Shown piece by piece: positions 16,736 to 27,800 of a DNA stretch of 64,000 nucleotides (position 1 is its first letter; each line of letters starts with the position of its first letter). The notes under the pieces were generated by a model that saw nothing but the letters and a program-made list of their open reading frames with translations, was not told the origin of the DNA and did no database searches. A program made the position numbers and the translations under genes. The stretch is taken from the NCBI GenBank assembly GCA_964544695.1, contig CAZJDB010000104.1, positions 1-64,000 of the forward strand, read 5' to 3'. This DNA is from Dinghuibacter sp964544695 (GTDB lineage Bacteria; Bacteroidota; Bacteroidia; Chitinophagales; Chitinophagaceae).

Positions 16736-19700
16736 TTAAAAGGTGACGTTTACCCCCGCGTTGAGGACCCTTTGCTGGGGATAGTATTTGCCCGTGGTAC
16801 CCGTTCCATCGGGCGCTTCGGGGTCGAAGGAAGGCCCGAACTTATCGATGGAAAACAGGTTGTTCCCACTCACGTAGACGCGGATGTTCTGGATCTTCGC
16901 GCGCTTCAGGGCGCCCTCCTTGGGGATCGTATAACCGATCTCCACGTTCTTCAGGCGCAGGAAGGCGTCATTCATCAGCCAGAACGTGGAAGGATAGGTA
17001 TTCGAACCGTAGGAACGTCCCGTCTCCCCGTTGAAGGTCCGGGGATATTTGTCGTCCCCGGGCTGCAGCCAGCGTCCGGTATAGAACTGCTCCGCCTCCT
17101 GGAGTCCCGAGGGCTGGAGCATGGCGTGAGCCCTGGCCTGACCCTGGAAGAAAATGGTGGCATCGAAGTGCTCCAGGAAGCGCGACCCGAAACGGATCCC
17201 GTACATGATCTGTGGCGTCGCGGACTGGGTTGTCCGGAACTCGTCCAGGGCGTTGATCTGCCCATCCCCATTGATATCCGCATACCGAATGTCTCCCGGG
17301 CCCGTTCCTATGGGATGCGGGGTCTTGCCGATAGTGGCGGTATCCTGGTAAAGGCCTTCAGCCTGGTACAACAACCAGGACGCCGTGGGGTGCCCCGTCA
17401 TGCGTTGATAAGAGGGCACGGCTTCAGGCTCGGCTTCATACACTACCTTGTTGACCGCGAACGTCAGGTTACCCCCAATATCGTACGAAAACCGCCGGCT
17501 GACGCTGTGGTTATAATCCAGGGAAAGCTCCAGCCCGTGGTTCAGCACTTTCCCCAGGTTTTCGTCAGGAAGACTCAGACCCGTGAACAGGGGTACTACC
17601 GTGCTGGGTGGAACCAGTATCCGGGAGCGCATCGAGGTGAAGGCGTCCACGGTCACATTCAGGGCATGGAAGAGGCGCATGTCCACGCCCACGTCCGTCG
17701 TCTTGGCGATTTCCCAGGTAATGTTCACATTGGGCGTAGGGCCCAGGGTGAAACCGGGTACCTGTGTGGGCGCTGCCGAGGCCGAAGGTCCCGGCCCCCC
17801 GTAGAAATAGCCTGCTGCCAGGTATTGGGATACCTGCCCTTCCTGGAGTTGATAGGTCTGGATGTACTGGAAAGGAGAAACCGCATCGTTACCCGACAAG
17901 CCGTAAGAAGCCCTAACCTTCAGCTGGTCGACGGTACCGGAGTGAAACCAGTCTTCGTTGCTTACCCTCCATGCGCCCGATATGGCGGGGAAATACCCGA
18001 AGCGCTTGCCTGCGGGGAAATTCGGGGATCCCTCGTAACGCATATTCAGGTCGAGGAGGTATTTGCTGGCGAAGTCGTAGGACAAGCGGCTGATCACGCT
18101 TTCCCGCGCCGTTTGAGTCGTCGCCGAATTATTGGTGGCGGTGGACGTGCTGCCTCCGAAGAGCTCCTGTACACTGTTCGCCAGGAAGCCTGAGCGATAG
18201 GCATCGAGCTCAGTGTACGTTTCCGAAGACTGCTCGTAGGCCAGGAAGGCCTGGACGGAGTGCTTGCCGAACTGGCGCGCGTAGTCCAGCTTCAGGTTGA
18301 AAAGTTGGTCCATCGTCCTGGAGTTGGTAATGGACAGGTTCGGCGGGATTTGGGAAACCACCTCGGAATAGGTACCCGTAGCCTCATTGTAGGAATAGGC
18401 GGGCGGTGGCAAAGCATTGAATCCCTTATACTGGTCGTAATACAGGTCGTAAGCGTAATACCCGTCGAAGTGCAACCCCTTGGTGATCCGCCCCAGGTCC
18501 CAGTCGAAGGAAGACTTGGTCTGCAGGAAATCGTAATTGATGGAGGTGCTGCCCAGGTCCCCGTTGAGGACGTAGACCATGGAATTGTTCGGCCCACCGC
18601 CGATGCCCACGCCTACTTTTCCGTTCGGATACCGCGCCACCAGGAAGGGGTAAGCATTCCACAGCTCCCCGAAGATATCCCCCGCGGTCCCGTAATTCGG
18701 GCACTCGTTCTGGCGGAATTCGTTCCGGTACAAAACGTCGAACCCCACGTGGAAAGTGCTGGTCGCATCCATATCCACGTTTACCCGGGCGTTCCGGTTG
18801 ACATAATAATCAGAGCCTCCCCGATACATACTGTTTTGGTAGAGGTATTGACCCGAGACGTAGTAACGCACCCGGTCATTCCCTCCCCGGATGCTCAGCA
18901 CGTCGTTATTCTGGAAGGCCCAGGGCGCCATTACCGTCTTCCACCAATTGGTATTTGGATACCCGAGGGGATCGCTGCCGTCCTGGTATTTCTGGAGTTG
19001 TGCGGGTGTAAAGGTCGGAGGAGCACCCACCAGCGAATCGTATTCATTGGAAGCCACGCCGTACTCGTAAGAGTTCAGCAAATGGGGCACCCGTGTGGGC
19101 TGCGTAGCGGCCACGTTGGCGTCAAAAGTCAGGGTGGGCTTGCCCGAAATCCCCCGTTTAGTCGTGATGAGGATGACCCCGTTAGCCGCCCTGGCTCCAT
19201 AAATGGCGCCCGTCGCGTCTTTCAACACACTGAAGCTGGCAATATCGTTCGGATCCAGTCGTCCGAAGCCGCCCTGCCGGTCGGGGATCCCATCGATGAC
19301 GATGAGGGGAGCCGTATTGCCCAGGGTACCCACGCCCCTGATGTACAACTCGGGGTCGTCCGCTCCGGGTTCCCCGCTGCGGGTATTGACGATCAGACCG
19401 GGCATGGACCCCGCCAGCGCGTTCGCCACATTGGGAACGGGTGATTTGGCCAGCTCTTCCCCGCTCACATCGCTAACGGCCCCGGTCAGGTTTGCCTTTT
19501 GTCGGGTCCCGTAACCGATCACCACGATGTCCCCGATGGATTTGCCTGCCTGAGTCAACTGGATGTGCAAGGTGGTTGCTCCGCCCACCTTCACTTCCTG
19601 AGAGGCATATCCCACGGAGGTGAAGACCAAAATGGAATTTTTCCCCGGTACCTGGAGGGTGTAATTGCCCTCGGCATCGGACATGGTTCCGCCGGATCCG

Positions 19701-19879
19701 CCTTTGATCGTGACGCTGACGCCACTCAGGACCTTGCCGTCGGTATCCGTGACCTTACCGGTAATCTTTTTTCCCGCCTGTGCGGTTTCCGCCTGTGCGG
19801 AGGATGGAATGGAATGAAGAAGAAAGGCTACCCCCGCGAGCAGGATGAGGAGCCATCGCGCAGCAATCTTGACGAACAT
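16736..19879 (-). CDS. SusC/RagA-family TonB-dependent outer-membrane transporter
   Basis: This 1047-residue TonB-linked outer-membrane protein has a signal peptide (about 1-29), then a carboxypeptidase-regulatory-like domain (about 38-115, KITGKVTDTDGKVLSGVSV). A plug domain with the TonB-box-like stretch GDIVVIGYGT and VSGEELAKSPVPNVANALAG follows. The beta barrel ends in Phe, as outer-membrane barrels do. It imports oligosaccharides with the SusD partner encoded right behind it. First gene of the locus; a canonical promoter at 20027-20057 and a repeat-rich leader with a candidate operator precede it. No sigma/anti-sigma pair or hybrid two-component sensor is present nearby. Confidence 0.93.
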   Translation of the reverse strand: MFVKIAARWLLILLAGVAFLLHSIPSSAQAETAQAGKKITGKVTDTDGKVLSGVSVTIKGGSGGTMSDAEGNYTLQVPGKNSILVFTSVGYASQEVKVGGATTLHIQLTQAGKSIGDIVVIGYGTRQKANLTGAVSDVSGEELAKSPVPNVANALAGSMPGLIVNTRSGEPGADDPELYIRGVGTLGNTAPLIVIDGIPDRQGGFGRLDPNDIASFSVLKDATGAIYGARAANGVILITTKRGISGKPTLTFDANVAATQPTRVPHLLNSYEYGVASNEYDSLVGAPPTFTPAQLQKYQDGSDPLGYPNTNWWKTVMAPWAFQNNDVLSIRGGNDRVRYYVSGQYLYQNSMYRGGSDYYVNRNARVNVDMDATSTFHVGFDVLYRNEFRQNECPNYGTAGDIFGELWNAYPFLVARYPNGKVGVGIGGGPNNSMVYVLNGDLGSTSINYDFLQTKSSFDWDLGRITKGLHFDGYYAYDLYYDQYKGFNALPPPAYSYNEATGTYSEVVSQIPPNLSITNSRTMDQLFNLKLDYARQFGKHSVQAFLAYEQSSETYTELDAYRSGFLANSVQELFGGSTSTATNNSATTQTARESVISRLSYDFASKYLLDLNMRYEGSPNFPAGKRFGYFPAISGAWRVSNEDWFHSGTVDQLKVRASYGLSGNDAVSPFQYIQTYQLQEGQVSQYLAAGYFYGGPGPSASAAPTQVPGFTLGPTPNVNITWEIAKTTDVGVDMRLFHALNVTVDAFTSMRSRILVPPSTVVPLFTGLSLPDENLGKVLNHGLELSLDYNHSVSRRFSYDIGGNLTFAVNKVVYEAEPEAVPSYQRMTGHPTASWLLYQAEGLYQDTATIGKTPHPIGTGPGDIRYADINGDGQINALDEFRTTQSATPQIMYGIRFGSRFLEHFDATIFFQGQARAHAMLQPSGLQEAEQFYTGRWLQPGDDKYPRTFNGETGRSYGSNTYPSTFWLMNDAFLRLKNVEIGYTIPKEGALKRAKIQNIRVYVSGNNLFSIDKFGPSFDPEAPDGTGTTGKYYPQQRVLNAGVNVTF

Positions 19880-19955
19880 ATGGTTAGATTTTGGTAGTCT
19901 AAAAGCAATCGTCCTCCCCGGGGGCGCCTTTAGAGGGCTACCACTTCCGGGGGCT

Positions 19956-20020
19956 TGTTCGGTCCCTTCGGTCTGTTCAGTTCCTTCGATCCGTTCGGTC
20001 TATTCTGTTCTATTCTGTTA
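19956..20020 (-). repeat. Imperfect ~10-bp repeats in the susC leader
   Basis: The leader is built of degenerate purine-rich units on the minus strand such as AACAGAATAG (twice in a row), CCGAACGGAT, CGAAGGAACTG, AACAGACCG and AAGGGACCG. Helical-turn spacing suggests multiple regulator contacts on one DNA face, but they could also be neutral sequence. A small open frame across it is not thought to be a gene. Confidence 0.45.
19998..20015 (-). promoter_or_regulatory. 18-bp operator-like repeat, copy 2
   Basis: Identical to 12271-12288 (GAATAGAACAGAATAGAC on the minus strand). It begins about 12 bases downstream of the -7 box of the susC promoter, hence around +6 to +24, a usual repressor position. 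Confidence 0.65.
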
Positions 20021-20026
20021 TTGAAC

Positions 20027-20057
20027 CAAATATACCTCCTTTTTTCAATTCTCCAAA
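20027..20057 (-). promoter_or_regulatory. susC promoter (Bacteroidota consensus)
   Basis: Minus strand TTTG (20057-20054), 19 bases, then TATATTTG (20034-20027), a perfect match to the TTTG-N19-TAnnTTTG consensus. Transcription should start near 20020, giving a leader of about 140 bases before the susC ATG. Confidence 0.8.
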
Positions 20058-20095
20058 CTTTTTTCATATGTTTAAACCCAAGCGACTGAAAGACT

Positions 20096-20650
20096 ATGGC
20101 AAAGGAAGCACCTATAGAGATTGCGCGGAACAAGAAAAATCTGGCCTTTTACCTGGCCGGGGGGTTGATCGTCCTGTGCATAGGACTCTTCCTCGTGGTC
20201 GACCCTTATCCCTTCATGACCAGGGGAATGATGACGAGTTTCATCATCGTGGCGACCGGCCTGGCCATCATGGTATTATCGGGCATATATTGCTACATCC
20301 TGGCCGTGCGGATGGCCACGGTATTCCCGGCAATGATAATTTCGGAAGAGGATATTTACGACCATACCGGTTCTCCGGCCGACGGCCTCATCAACTGGGC
20401 CGACGTGGCGGAAATAAAGGAAACCCAGATCAAGGGCAAGCGTTATCTCTCCATCATCGTCAAGCACCCCCAAACGTACATCGATCGTCAGCGCAATCCG
20501 GTCAAACGAAACGTATTGGTGAAGCTGCACGAAGCCTATGGCAGTCCCATCCAGATCGCGGCGGACTCCCTCGACTATGATTTCGAAGGGTTGAAAAATT
20601 TAATGAAAACGCGCCTCGAGAAATTCCGGGCGACGGCCAGCGCACGGTAA
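20096..20650 (+). CDS. STM3941-like membrane protein
   Basis: This 184-residue protein has two closely spaced membrane helices (about residues 17-37 and 45-70) and then a cytoplasmic beta-rich domain resembling a PH-like fold. The segment IISEEDIYDHTGSPADGLINWADVAEI matches proteins annotated as STM3941 family. The function of that family is not known. It is transcribed away from the susC promoter region and converges with the thiolase gene 27 bases past its stop. No further context links it to either neighbour. Confidence 0.75.
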   Translation: MAKEAPIEIARNKKNLAFYLAGGLIVLCIGLFLVVDPYPFMTRGMMTSFIIVATGLAIMVLSGIYCYILAVRMATVFPAMIISEEDIYDHTGSPADGLINWADVAEIKETQIKGKRYLSIIVKHPQTYIDRQRNPVKRNVLVKLHEAYGSPIQIAADSLDYDFEGLKNLMKTRLEKFRATASAR

Positions 20651-20677
20651 GTGCGGCGGCCAGCCTGGGCGCGCCTG

Positions 20678-21829
20678 CTACAGCCGCTCGATGAGCATGG
20701 CGCTCGCGCCCCCTCCCCCATTGCAAATCCCCGCGAGTCCATAGCGTCCTCCCGTTTGCTGGAGGATGCTCAACAACGTGATGACGATTCTGGCCCCGCT
20801 GCAGCCGATGGGATGTCCCAGGGCAACTGCGCCCCCCCAAACGTTCAGACGTTCTTCGGGGATGCCTAAATCGCGCGCATTGGCCATCGCCACGCAGCTG
20901 AAGGCCTCGTTGATCTCGAAGTAGTCGATGTCGCTGATGGCCAGGCCGGCCTTTTGCAGCGCCCGGTTCATTGCGATCGTAGGAGTGGTGGTGAACCATT
21001 CCGGGTCCTGGCTGGCATCGGCGTAAGAGACGATCCTGGCCAACGGTTTCGCGCCCTTGGCGGCCTCTTCGGACGCCAGGATGATGGCCGCCGCGCCGTC
21101 GTTGATTTTGGAAGCGTTGGCCGCGGTGATGACGCCATCCTTCGTGAAGGCGGGCTTCAGCGTCGGTATCTTTTCGAATTTGACCTTTTTAAACTCCTCA
21201 TCTTCGCGTACGTCACCGACCGCGACAATCTCCCCCGCAAAATATTCTTTCGCGTAAGCCGCCGCGGCGCGCTCATAACTCTGTACGGCGTAGGCGTCCT
21301 GCATTTCGCGGGTAAACCCGTATTTGGTGCTGCAAAGTTCGCCCGCCATGCCCATGGCATAATCCTTATACGGATCCCAAAGTCCGTCCTTGAGCATCCC
21401 GTCGATCACCTGTCCGTTTCCCATGCGGTACCCGGTCCGTGCTTTGTCGAGGTAATAGGGCACGTTGCTCATGCTTTCCATCCCTCCCGCCGCAACGATC
21501 GCGTTCTCTCCCAGGCGGATGTTCTGGGCGCCGAACATAACGGCCTTCATGCCGGATGCGCAGACTTTGTTCACGGTCGTACAAGGGACGCTGGTGGGTA
21601 TCCCCGCATAGATGCTGGCCTGGTTGGCCGGGGCTTGTCCCAGGTTGGCGCTCAGGACGTTTCCCATGAAGACCTCTTCGATGTCGGAGGGGGCGACCCC
21701 CGACCGCTCGATGGCGGCCTTCAGGGCGATAGAGCCCAGGCGGGTCGCTGGGATGGCTGCCAGCGCCCCGTTAAAACTGCCGATCGGTGTACGCGCCGTA
21801 CCCAGAATATAGACCTGTCTGTTGGACAT
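20678..21829 (-). CDS. Acetyl-CoA C-acyltransferase (thiolase)
   Basis: This 383-residue thiolase has the acyl-accepting Cys90 in VNKVCASGMK, the NEAFS motif, the second active-site block HPIGCSGARI and the terminal glycine-rich GGGGASAMLIERL. It makes or cleaves acetoacetyl-CoA or longer 3-ketoacyl-CoA; the length and start (VYILGTARTPIGSFNGAL) fit acetyl-CoA acetyltransferases best. It appears to be transcribed alone from a promoter whose -7 box is at 21847-21854. Confidence 0.9.
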   Translation of the reverse strand: MSNRQVYILGTARTPIGSFNGALAAIPATRLGSIALKAAIERSGVAPSDIEEVFMGNVLSANLGQAPANQASIYAGIPTSVPCTTVNKVCASGMKAVMFGAQNIRLGENAIVAAGGMESMSNVPYYLDKARTGYRMGNGQVIDGMLKDGLWDPYKDYAMGMAGELCSTKYGFTREMQDAYAVQSYERAAAAYAKEYFAGEIVAVGDVREDEEFKKVKFEKIPTLKPAFTKDGVITAANASKINDGAAAIILASEEAAKGAKPLARIVSYADASQDPEWFTTTPTIAMNRALQKAGLAISDIDYFEINEAFSCVAMANARDLGIPEERLNVWGGAVALGHPIGCSGARIVITLLSILQQTGGRYGLAGICNGGGGASAMLIERL

Positions 21830-21846
21830 AAACGTAGATTAGGGGC

Positions 21847-21854
21847 CAAAGATA
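21847..21854 (-). promoter_or_regulatory. -7 element of the thiolase promoter
   Basis: Minus strand TATCTTTG is a perfect TAnnTTTG box 18 bases ahead of the ATG, between the end of the CHAT gene and the thiolase. No TTTG was found at the -33 distance. Confidence 0.4.
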
Positions 21855-21869
21855 ACACTTGTTAGCTTC

Positions 21870-24800
21870 TCAGGGTTTGCCGAGTACGATAAATGGCGCC
21901 CAATAATACGGATCGTTTTTCCCATCCTCGCGGTGTGCGGCCAGGTAGCTCCTCTGGGCGGTGCTCAAAGCGGTGAAAGTATCCATGCCCCCCGTGTAGT
22001 TCTGGTAAAAATGGATCATGATCTCCTTGGTTGCCCGGTCGCTGATGGCCCACAAGGAAGAAACCACCGTGGGAACCCCCGCTGCGCTGAATGCCCTGGC
22101 CAGGGTTGCGTATTCGATCCCATCCACGCCCAGGGCACTCTCGCAGGTGGAAAGGACCGCCATGTCCGTATTGGGAAGTTTCATTACCAGGAGTTGGTCC
22201 ATGGTGAGCTTCTTGTCTGAAAACAGGATCCAGCTCTCGTCGATCTTCCCTGTAGATAGATGCCCGTGTGTCGCCAAGTGCAAGACCTTACATTTCTCCG
22301 CAACCGAAAGGAGGTTCTTTACCGAGGCGTTGGTCCCGGAGAAAACCTGGCTGTGGGAGACGTTGGCGCGGATGCTGTCGGTTTCCTGGAGCGCGTAGGG
22401 CAGGCTACCGTCGGGATCGGCAAAAAGATAGGTACTGCCCCTCCCCGTCGATTTGAAATTATACACGAGGTCGTAGAGGTACATGGTGGACAGGTATCCC
22501 ACGTTGCAGTCCTCTGCCAGGTAGTGGTCCTGGCCATCGTCGCCCACGTGGGAAAGGCAACTGAAGGGCAGGTAGAACAGGCGTCCGGCGGGGATGATGT
22601 ACAGATGATCGAACCCCCTGATATCTCCGGATACCGGGCCCACAAGGACGTCGTAGAGGTAATGCAGGAGGCTTTGCAGGGGCGCTTTGTCGGGGGGGCC
22701 CGTGGAAACCACGGTTCCTCCCCGAACGGTATCGGACCCGTTGTGTCGAAGGTAGGCCACGGCCATGCCTACCGAATCCATCAAGGCTTCCTGGGATATC
22801 CGAACCTCTTTGAAGGACACGCGACCCTGGGAGACGAATTGTATACCCAGGCTGCCCCCCATGGGGATGTACTGGAGGATGCATTCGTTTCCTTTCAGGC
22901 GGCTCCGGGAAGTAGCCAGCTCGATGGGGGAAATATGCACCAGTTGGGAAAGGGAAGGGTAATTTTGCTCGATCTGGCTGAGCATTTTCATTTGGTTCCG
23001 GGTGGCCTCCGACTCTACAAGGGTAAGGGAATCGAGGGCGACCCTGTTATTGGCCCCAACCATGTCCCTTTTCCGGCTCTCCCCCTTTTTAGCCCTTACT
23101 TTACGGAGGTCCTCACCGGCCTGGGCGTAGGCCTTCAGCAGCCGGCCCGGTTCGGACTCCTCGGGGATGCTGCCGATGATCGCCGTCCGTTCGGATTCCA
23201 AAGCACCTTGGTTGAAATAGCTGATCAATTCCTGGGGGTCCGCCGCCCGCGTCAGGAAGCTGAGGGGATCGTTGCTCCCCAGGTTATAGTCCAGCAGCCC
23301 CAGGTTGGTGGCGACGAAGAGGTGTCCCGAAGGGTTGTAGGATATCGCCTTCACCCAGCGGCCGCCGTACTCCCTGAATTCCATATCTCTCGGCAGGAGC
23401 TGGTTCAGCTTTTCGGGATACAACCAGATGCCGTTGATGTAGGCCACTACCCCGCTGGGGGATCCAAACAACCAGCAATCCCCGATCTTCGTGCCCTGGG
23501 TGCCCAGGAACAAGGAAGGATGATCGCTTTTCAGGGTGGCGTACGCATTGCGTAACGTGACGGATTCATTCTCCGAAGCGGACAAGGCATGGAAATCACC
23601 CAGGTAGTCTTCCTGGAATCCCGTGGAGGTGCCCACGATCGCACGGTCCGCGGACACCGGTGTATAGGAGTTGATGAACCAGTTAAAGGCCATGCCGTTC
23701 CTTTTGGTTTCGTCGGCGGGCGTCAGGTTGACGAAAGCCTTCTTGTCCTCCCTCCATTCCAGCAGTCCCCCTGTCAGGGCCATTCCCTTGTAGGAGAGGT
23801 GCCTTTCATCGGAACAGACTACCCAGATCCGCCCGTCCAGGGTTTCAAGCACCCGGTAGACCAATTCTGTATAGCTGGGGAAGGTTACAGGGTCCTTGAA
23901 GAAATTGTATTCCACCAGGGAGTCCGCGTCCCGGATCTTAGGGTCGTATTTGAAGACCGAAAGCCCCCCGGCGGCCCAGACCCTTCCTTTCCGGTCTACC
24001 AGAATGTTCCGTATCGGGGTCTCCACTTTGTACTCACCCTCCGGGGACGGCGTCTGCTCGCAGGTGAAGAGCAGGGTCTCCGTGGGGGATAGCGTGGTCC
24101 TGTCGATGCTGTACCGGTAAATATCGTTGCCGGAACTGGCGATAAAGCTGGTGTCGCTTTCTTTTGCCAGGAGGTCGATGGTGCTGTTTGTAGGAAAATC
24201 GCGCAGCCCGCCCCCGGCAGTATCGTAATACTGGAGGATGCCGCCGTCGGCCACCAGGGTCATACCCATGCTGTCCAGGGTCAGCATGGAGGTAGCCTTC
24301 TTGTTATAAGCGTAGGAAACGCGGTTCTTTTCAAAGAGGACCAGGCGGTCCCCGCAGAGCAAATCGAGGCCTCCACCCCCCGCATAGGCTACGTCCTGGA
24401 CGGAGAGGAGCTTCCCATCCGCGGAAGGGATGTCCAAATGTTCGAAATGCCTGTCCCGGTAAAAGGAGATGCCCCTGTCCGTAAGCACGGACATCACGGG
24501 ATCTCCTTCTACATTAATATCTACAATGCCATAGACCTTTTTGTTGCTGACGATATTACCCGTGAGGTCCTCTGAATACGACTTGCCCGACACGTTGTCG
24601 CGCTCGAGGTAGGTCACCTTGTTCCCCACGCTGTACACGGGCCGCCCGTCCGAAAAGTACACCTGGTCGAAATTTCCCGTGTATACCTCGGAAAAGTCCA
24701 GGCTCCGGTCGTCCCCCGAATCGGGGACCAGGGCGGTGAAGAAGGCCTGGTCCGCCACGCCCGCCACCAGGTGATCTTCGCCCTGGCGGATAAAGGCGAT

Positions 24801-27800
24801 GTCCCGCCCCTTCAGGTAGGTGTGCAAGACTCTGCCCTGTCGGGGATCCCAGGCATCGATCCCCTTGTCTCCCGCCACGAGCACCAGGGAGTTCATTCCC
24901 AGCAAACCGTTTATGCGACCCGAAGACAGCCCGGAAATATCGTCGATACGGGTGACCTTGTCATTTTCAGGATCGGTCCCCGATACCTGGAAAAGCCCGT
25001 CGTCTGTGGCGATATAAAGGATCGTGTCCCCCGAGAAGGCCATGTCGTTGATGACGGAAGCGCCGGAAGCGGGCTGCAGTTCGAGACTCCGTACAAAGCG
25101 TTCCTTGCCTGGCCGGTAGGTAAGGTACCGCCACAAGCCGTTCCTTTCCATGAACAATCCCCGGTTGCTCGTCAGGTAGATCTGTCCCAGGGGGCCGGTG
25201 AAAATCTTGTGAAAGGTGACCGCCCCGTTGTCCGGGAAGGGGAGGATATCGCTGAAGGGTATTTCCCTGTAGAATCCCCGATTTTGAAAATCGGATTTGC
25301 TCAGCCACCAACTGTCCTTGAGGAGCACGACGGGCTTATCGCGGTACTTGTCCATCATCTTCACGGCGGCGCTGAAAATGGCCGCGTTGTCCTTTTGGGT
25401 GATCATAACCCCCTCCAGCCATTCTTGCATTTGCACCCAGACATCCCAATATTCGGAGGCAACTCCCCTTTGGCGAATGTAAGTGAGGGCATTGTAGAAA
25501 TCGTCCACCACGGTGAGCACCTGGGGGTATAAAACCGTTTTTTTCCGGGTGCGCAGGAAGAGCATGGCACACGTCTCGGCCGCCCTGGTCCCATAGTCCC
25601 TCTTGTCCTGAATGTGGGTATACAGGTACTGGACAAGGACCAGTCCGCTTCGGAGCCACGCCGCGCTGCCGGCCACGGCCTCATCGTATTTATCCTGGAG
25701 GCTGTCGTGGACCCGGTCCGGCATACCCAAGTCGGGTAAGTCGCCCCGGGCGATGCTTTTCAGGGCTTCCCCGGGAATGCGGGCCTTTTCCTCCAGCTCA
25801 GTCAATAGGGTCGTGACCCGCTCGGAAGCCTCCCGCCCCTGGTTGCTTTCCACCTTCTCGACCTCTCCGGTGGTATCATTATACGTGACCCTCAGGGTAT
25901 CCCTGGAGGAAGTGGTGAACCTGATGGGTTTGCCCTTAGCGTTGTAGGTAAATTGCACGCTACCGTCCTTTTTGGACGAGATCCGGGTGATGTGGTCCAG
26001 GCTATCGTAATCCAGGTGGAGATCGAAACCATCCGAGGAGCGTATCCGGGAAAGGTTGCAACGGACGTTATAATCGAAAGAAACACTGGAGGGGCCCACT
26101 TTGATCATGGCGACCTTGCCGCAATCGCAGTTATCCTGGTACCTGGCCTCGGTGCCGTCTTCGAAGTAGATGTGGGCGGAACAGTCCGCACTGTCCACCA
26201 CTACCTTGTTGTTCCCGCCGAGGGCGCTTAAGCAACTTCCGGTGAACCAATCCACATAGCGTTCAGAGGTGGGGAGGCCCCAGTTGTTTTTATACCGGAC
26301 CTCGTAGTCGTTCCGGTTATCTCCCAGGAAGCTGAGGGATTGAGCCCGGAAGGTGGCCATGGCCGACAGGTCGCCGGAATTGGGGAAGCGCTGGGTAAAC
26401 AACGACGCATACTTGACGGCCTCGATGGGGCTTCCCGTCCACATGGTATTCAGCTTAACGTAGTTGTACAGCCGGTCGGATTCGAAGGGATTGCGCTCCG
26501 CGTAGTTCCTGTATAGCAGGCCTTTGTTGTCATCATTATAATCCGTCCACAGGCTCCAAAAGACGTGCGCGTTATCCGGCTGGTACAACGTGGCTTTCTC
26601 CAGTGTCAAGCGGGCGGAGTCCTTGAGGTTGAGCGCGGCAAAGATATCCGCCAGGGATGGTAGCATGGCGCCCACATTCCCGCCATCCCGCTCATATGCT
26701 TCCATGTATTTTCTGGCCTGCGCAGCTTCCTCGTAGGTAATCTGGTTCCGTTTCAACAGGTCCAGGTAAGTATACACAAACTCCTCGTCGATCTGGGGCA
26801 GCAGGAAGGAATCCCTGGCGATGAGTGGCGCCCGCTCCTTCAATTCTTCCAGGTGGCGGCTCAGCGATTCCCTGTCACCGGCATACAAAGCGCGCTGGTA
26901 CTTGAAAGGGAAGATGGACCCGGGATTCCGGGCGGCGGCGCTGTCCCAGACCTCCAGTTTGGCGGTCTCGGAGGATGCCAGGACCGATTTTCCCGCCCAC
27001 AGGTCTTCATTATCCGGGTAGCGGGACAATAAGGAGTCCATAACATATTTTCGGTCGGCAGGAACCCCGCTTGTCTCGCGGATGGCAAAGTACTGTCGGA
27101 TGCGCCATTCGCTCCACCCATCGAACCCGACTGATTGTTCGAGGACGACCAGGGCTTCGCTTTCCTCTTTATCGAGCCGGAGCATGCTGGTTAGGTTGTC
27201 GAGGCACCAGGAGGAGGCGGGATAAGCGGCCTGCCATTTGCGCACCCATGCCACTGCGCCAGCATAGTCCTTGAGTCCCAGGTAGGTGGATTCTCCCTGG
27301 TAATAGGAACCTTCGTCCATTTCGGGGACCCGGTCCGGTTCCAGGTGAATCAGCTCCAGGGATTTGCTGAAGGCCGAATCCTGGTTGTATGCCCAGATCA
27401 ATGTGCGGTAAGGGGTCGCTTCCTTGCTCCCCTTTTGGACCAGGTCGAGGTAATACGCTCTGGCCTCTTTCATCCAGGACAGGCCGGTTTCCATGTACAT
27501 GCGCTCAGATATGGCCTTATCCTGGATTTCCCGGGTCCGGTAAGATGCCTTGAGCCATAGCTCCGCCTTTCCGTAATCCCCCACTGCCCCGTATAGCCGG
27601 GCCTTTTCCAGTTGCATATTGTCCATGCTATCCCCTTTCAGGTAAAGGCGACAATACCTGTTTAGCAGGCTAAAGGCCTCCCCTTCCCTGCCCAGGCGCA
27701 GGTAAGACTGAGCCGCTTCTTTCAGGTTGTCGGAAAACAAAAAAGGGGAGGCTTCGAAAGAGGCCTCGTATGCGGCAGAGGCTGCTTCATAACGCGCAGT

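Noticed and set aside
16772..18193. 473-codon frame antisense to susC (and similar ones at 14957-16039 and 18260-19444)
   Set aside because: They are codon-bias shadows of SusC/SusD, without motifs or ribosome-binding context.
19930..20133. 67-codon frame across the susC promoter and leader
   Set aside because: It contains the promoter and the repeat-rich leader; the product is a repeat artefact of the DNA repeats.
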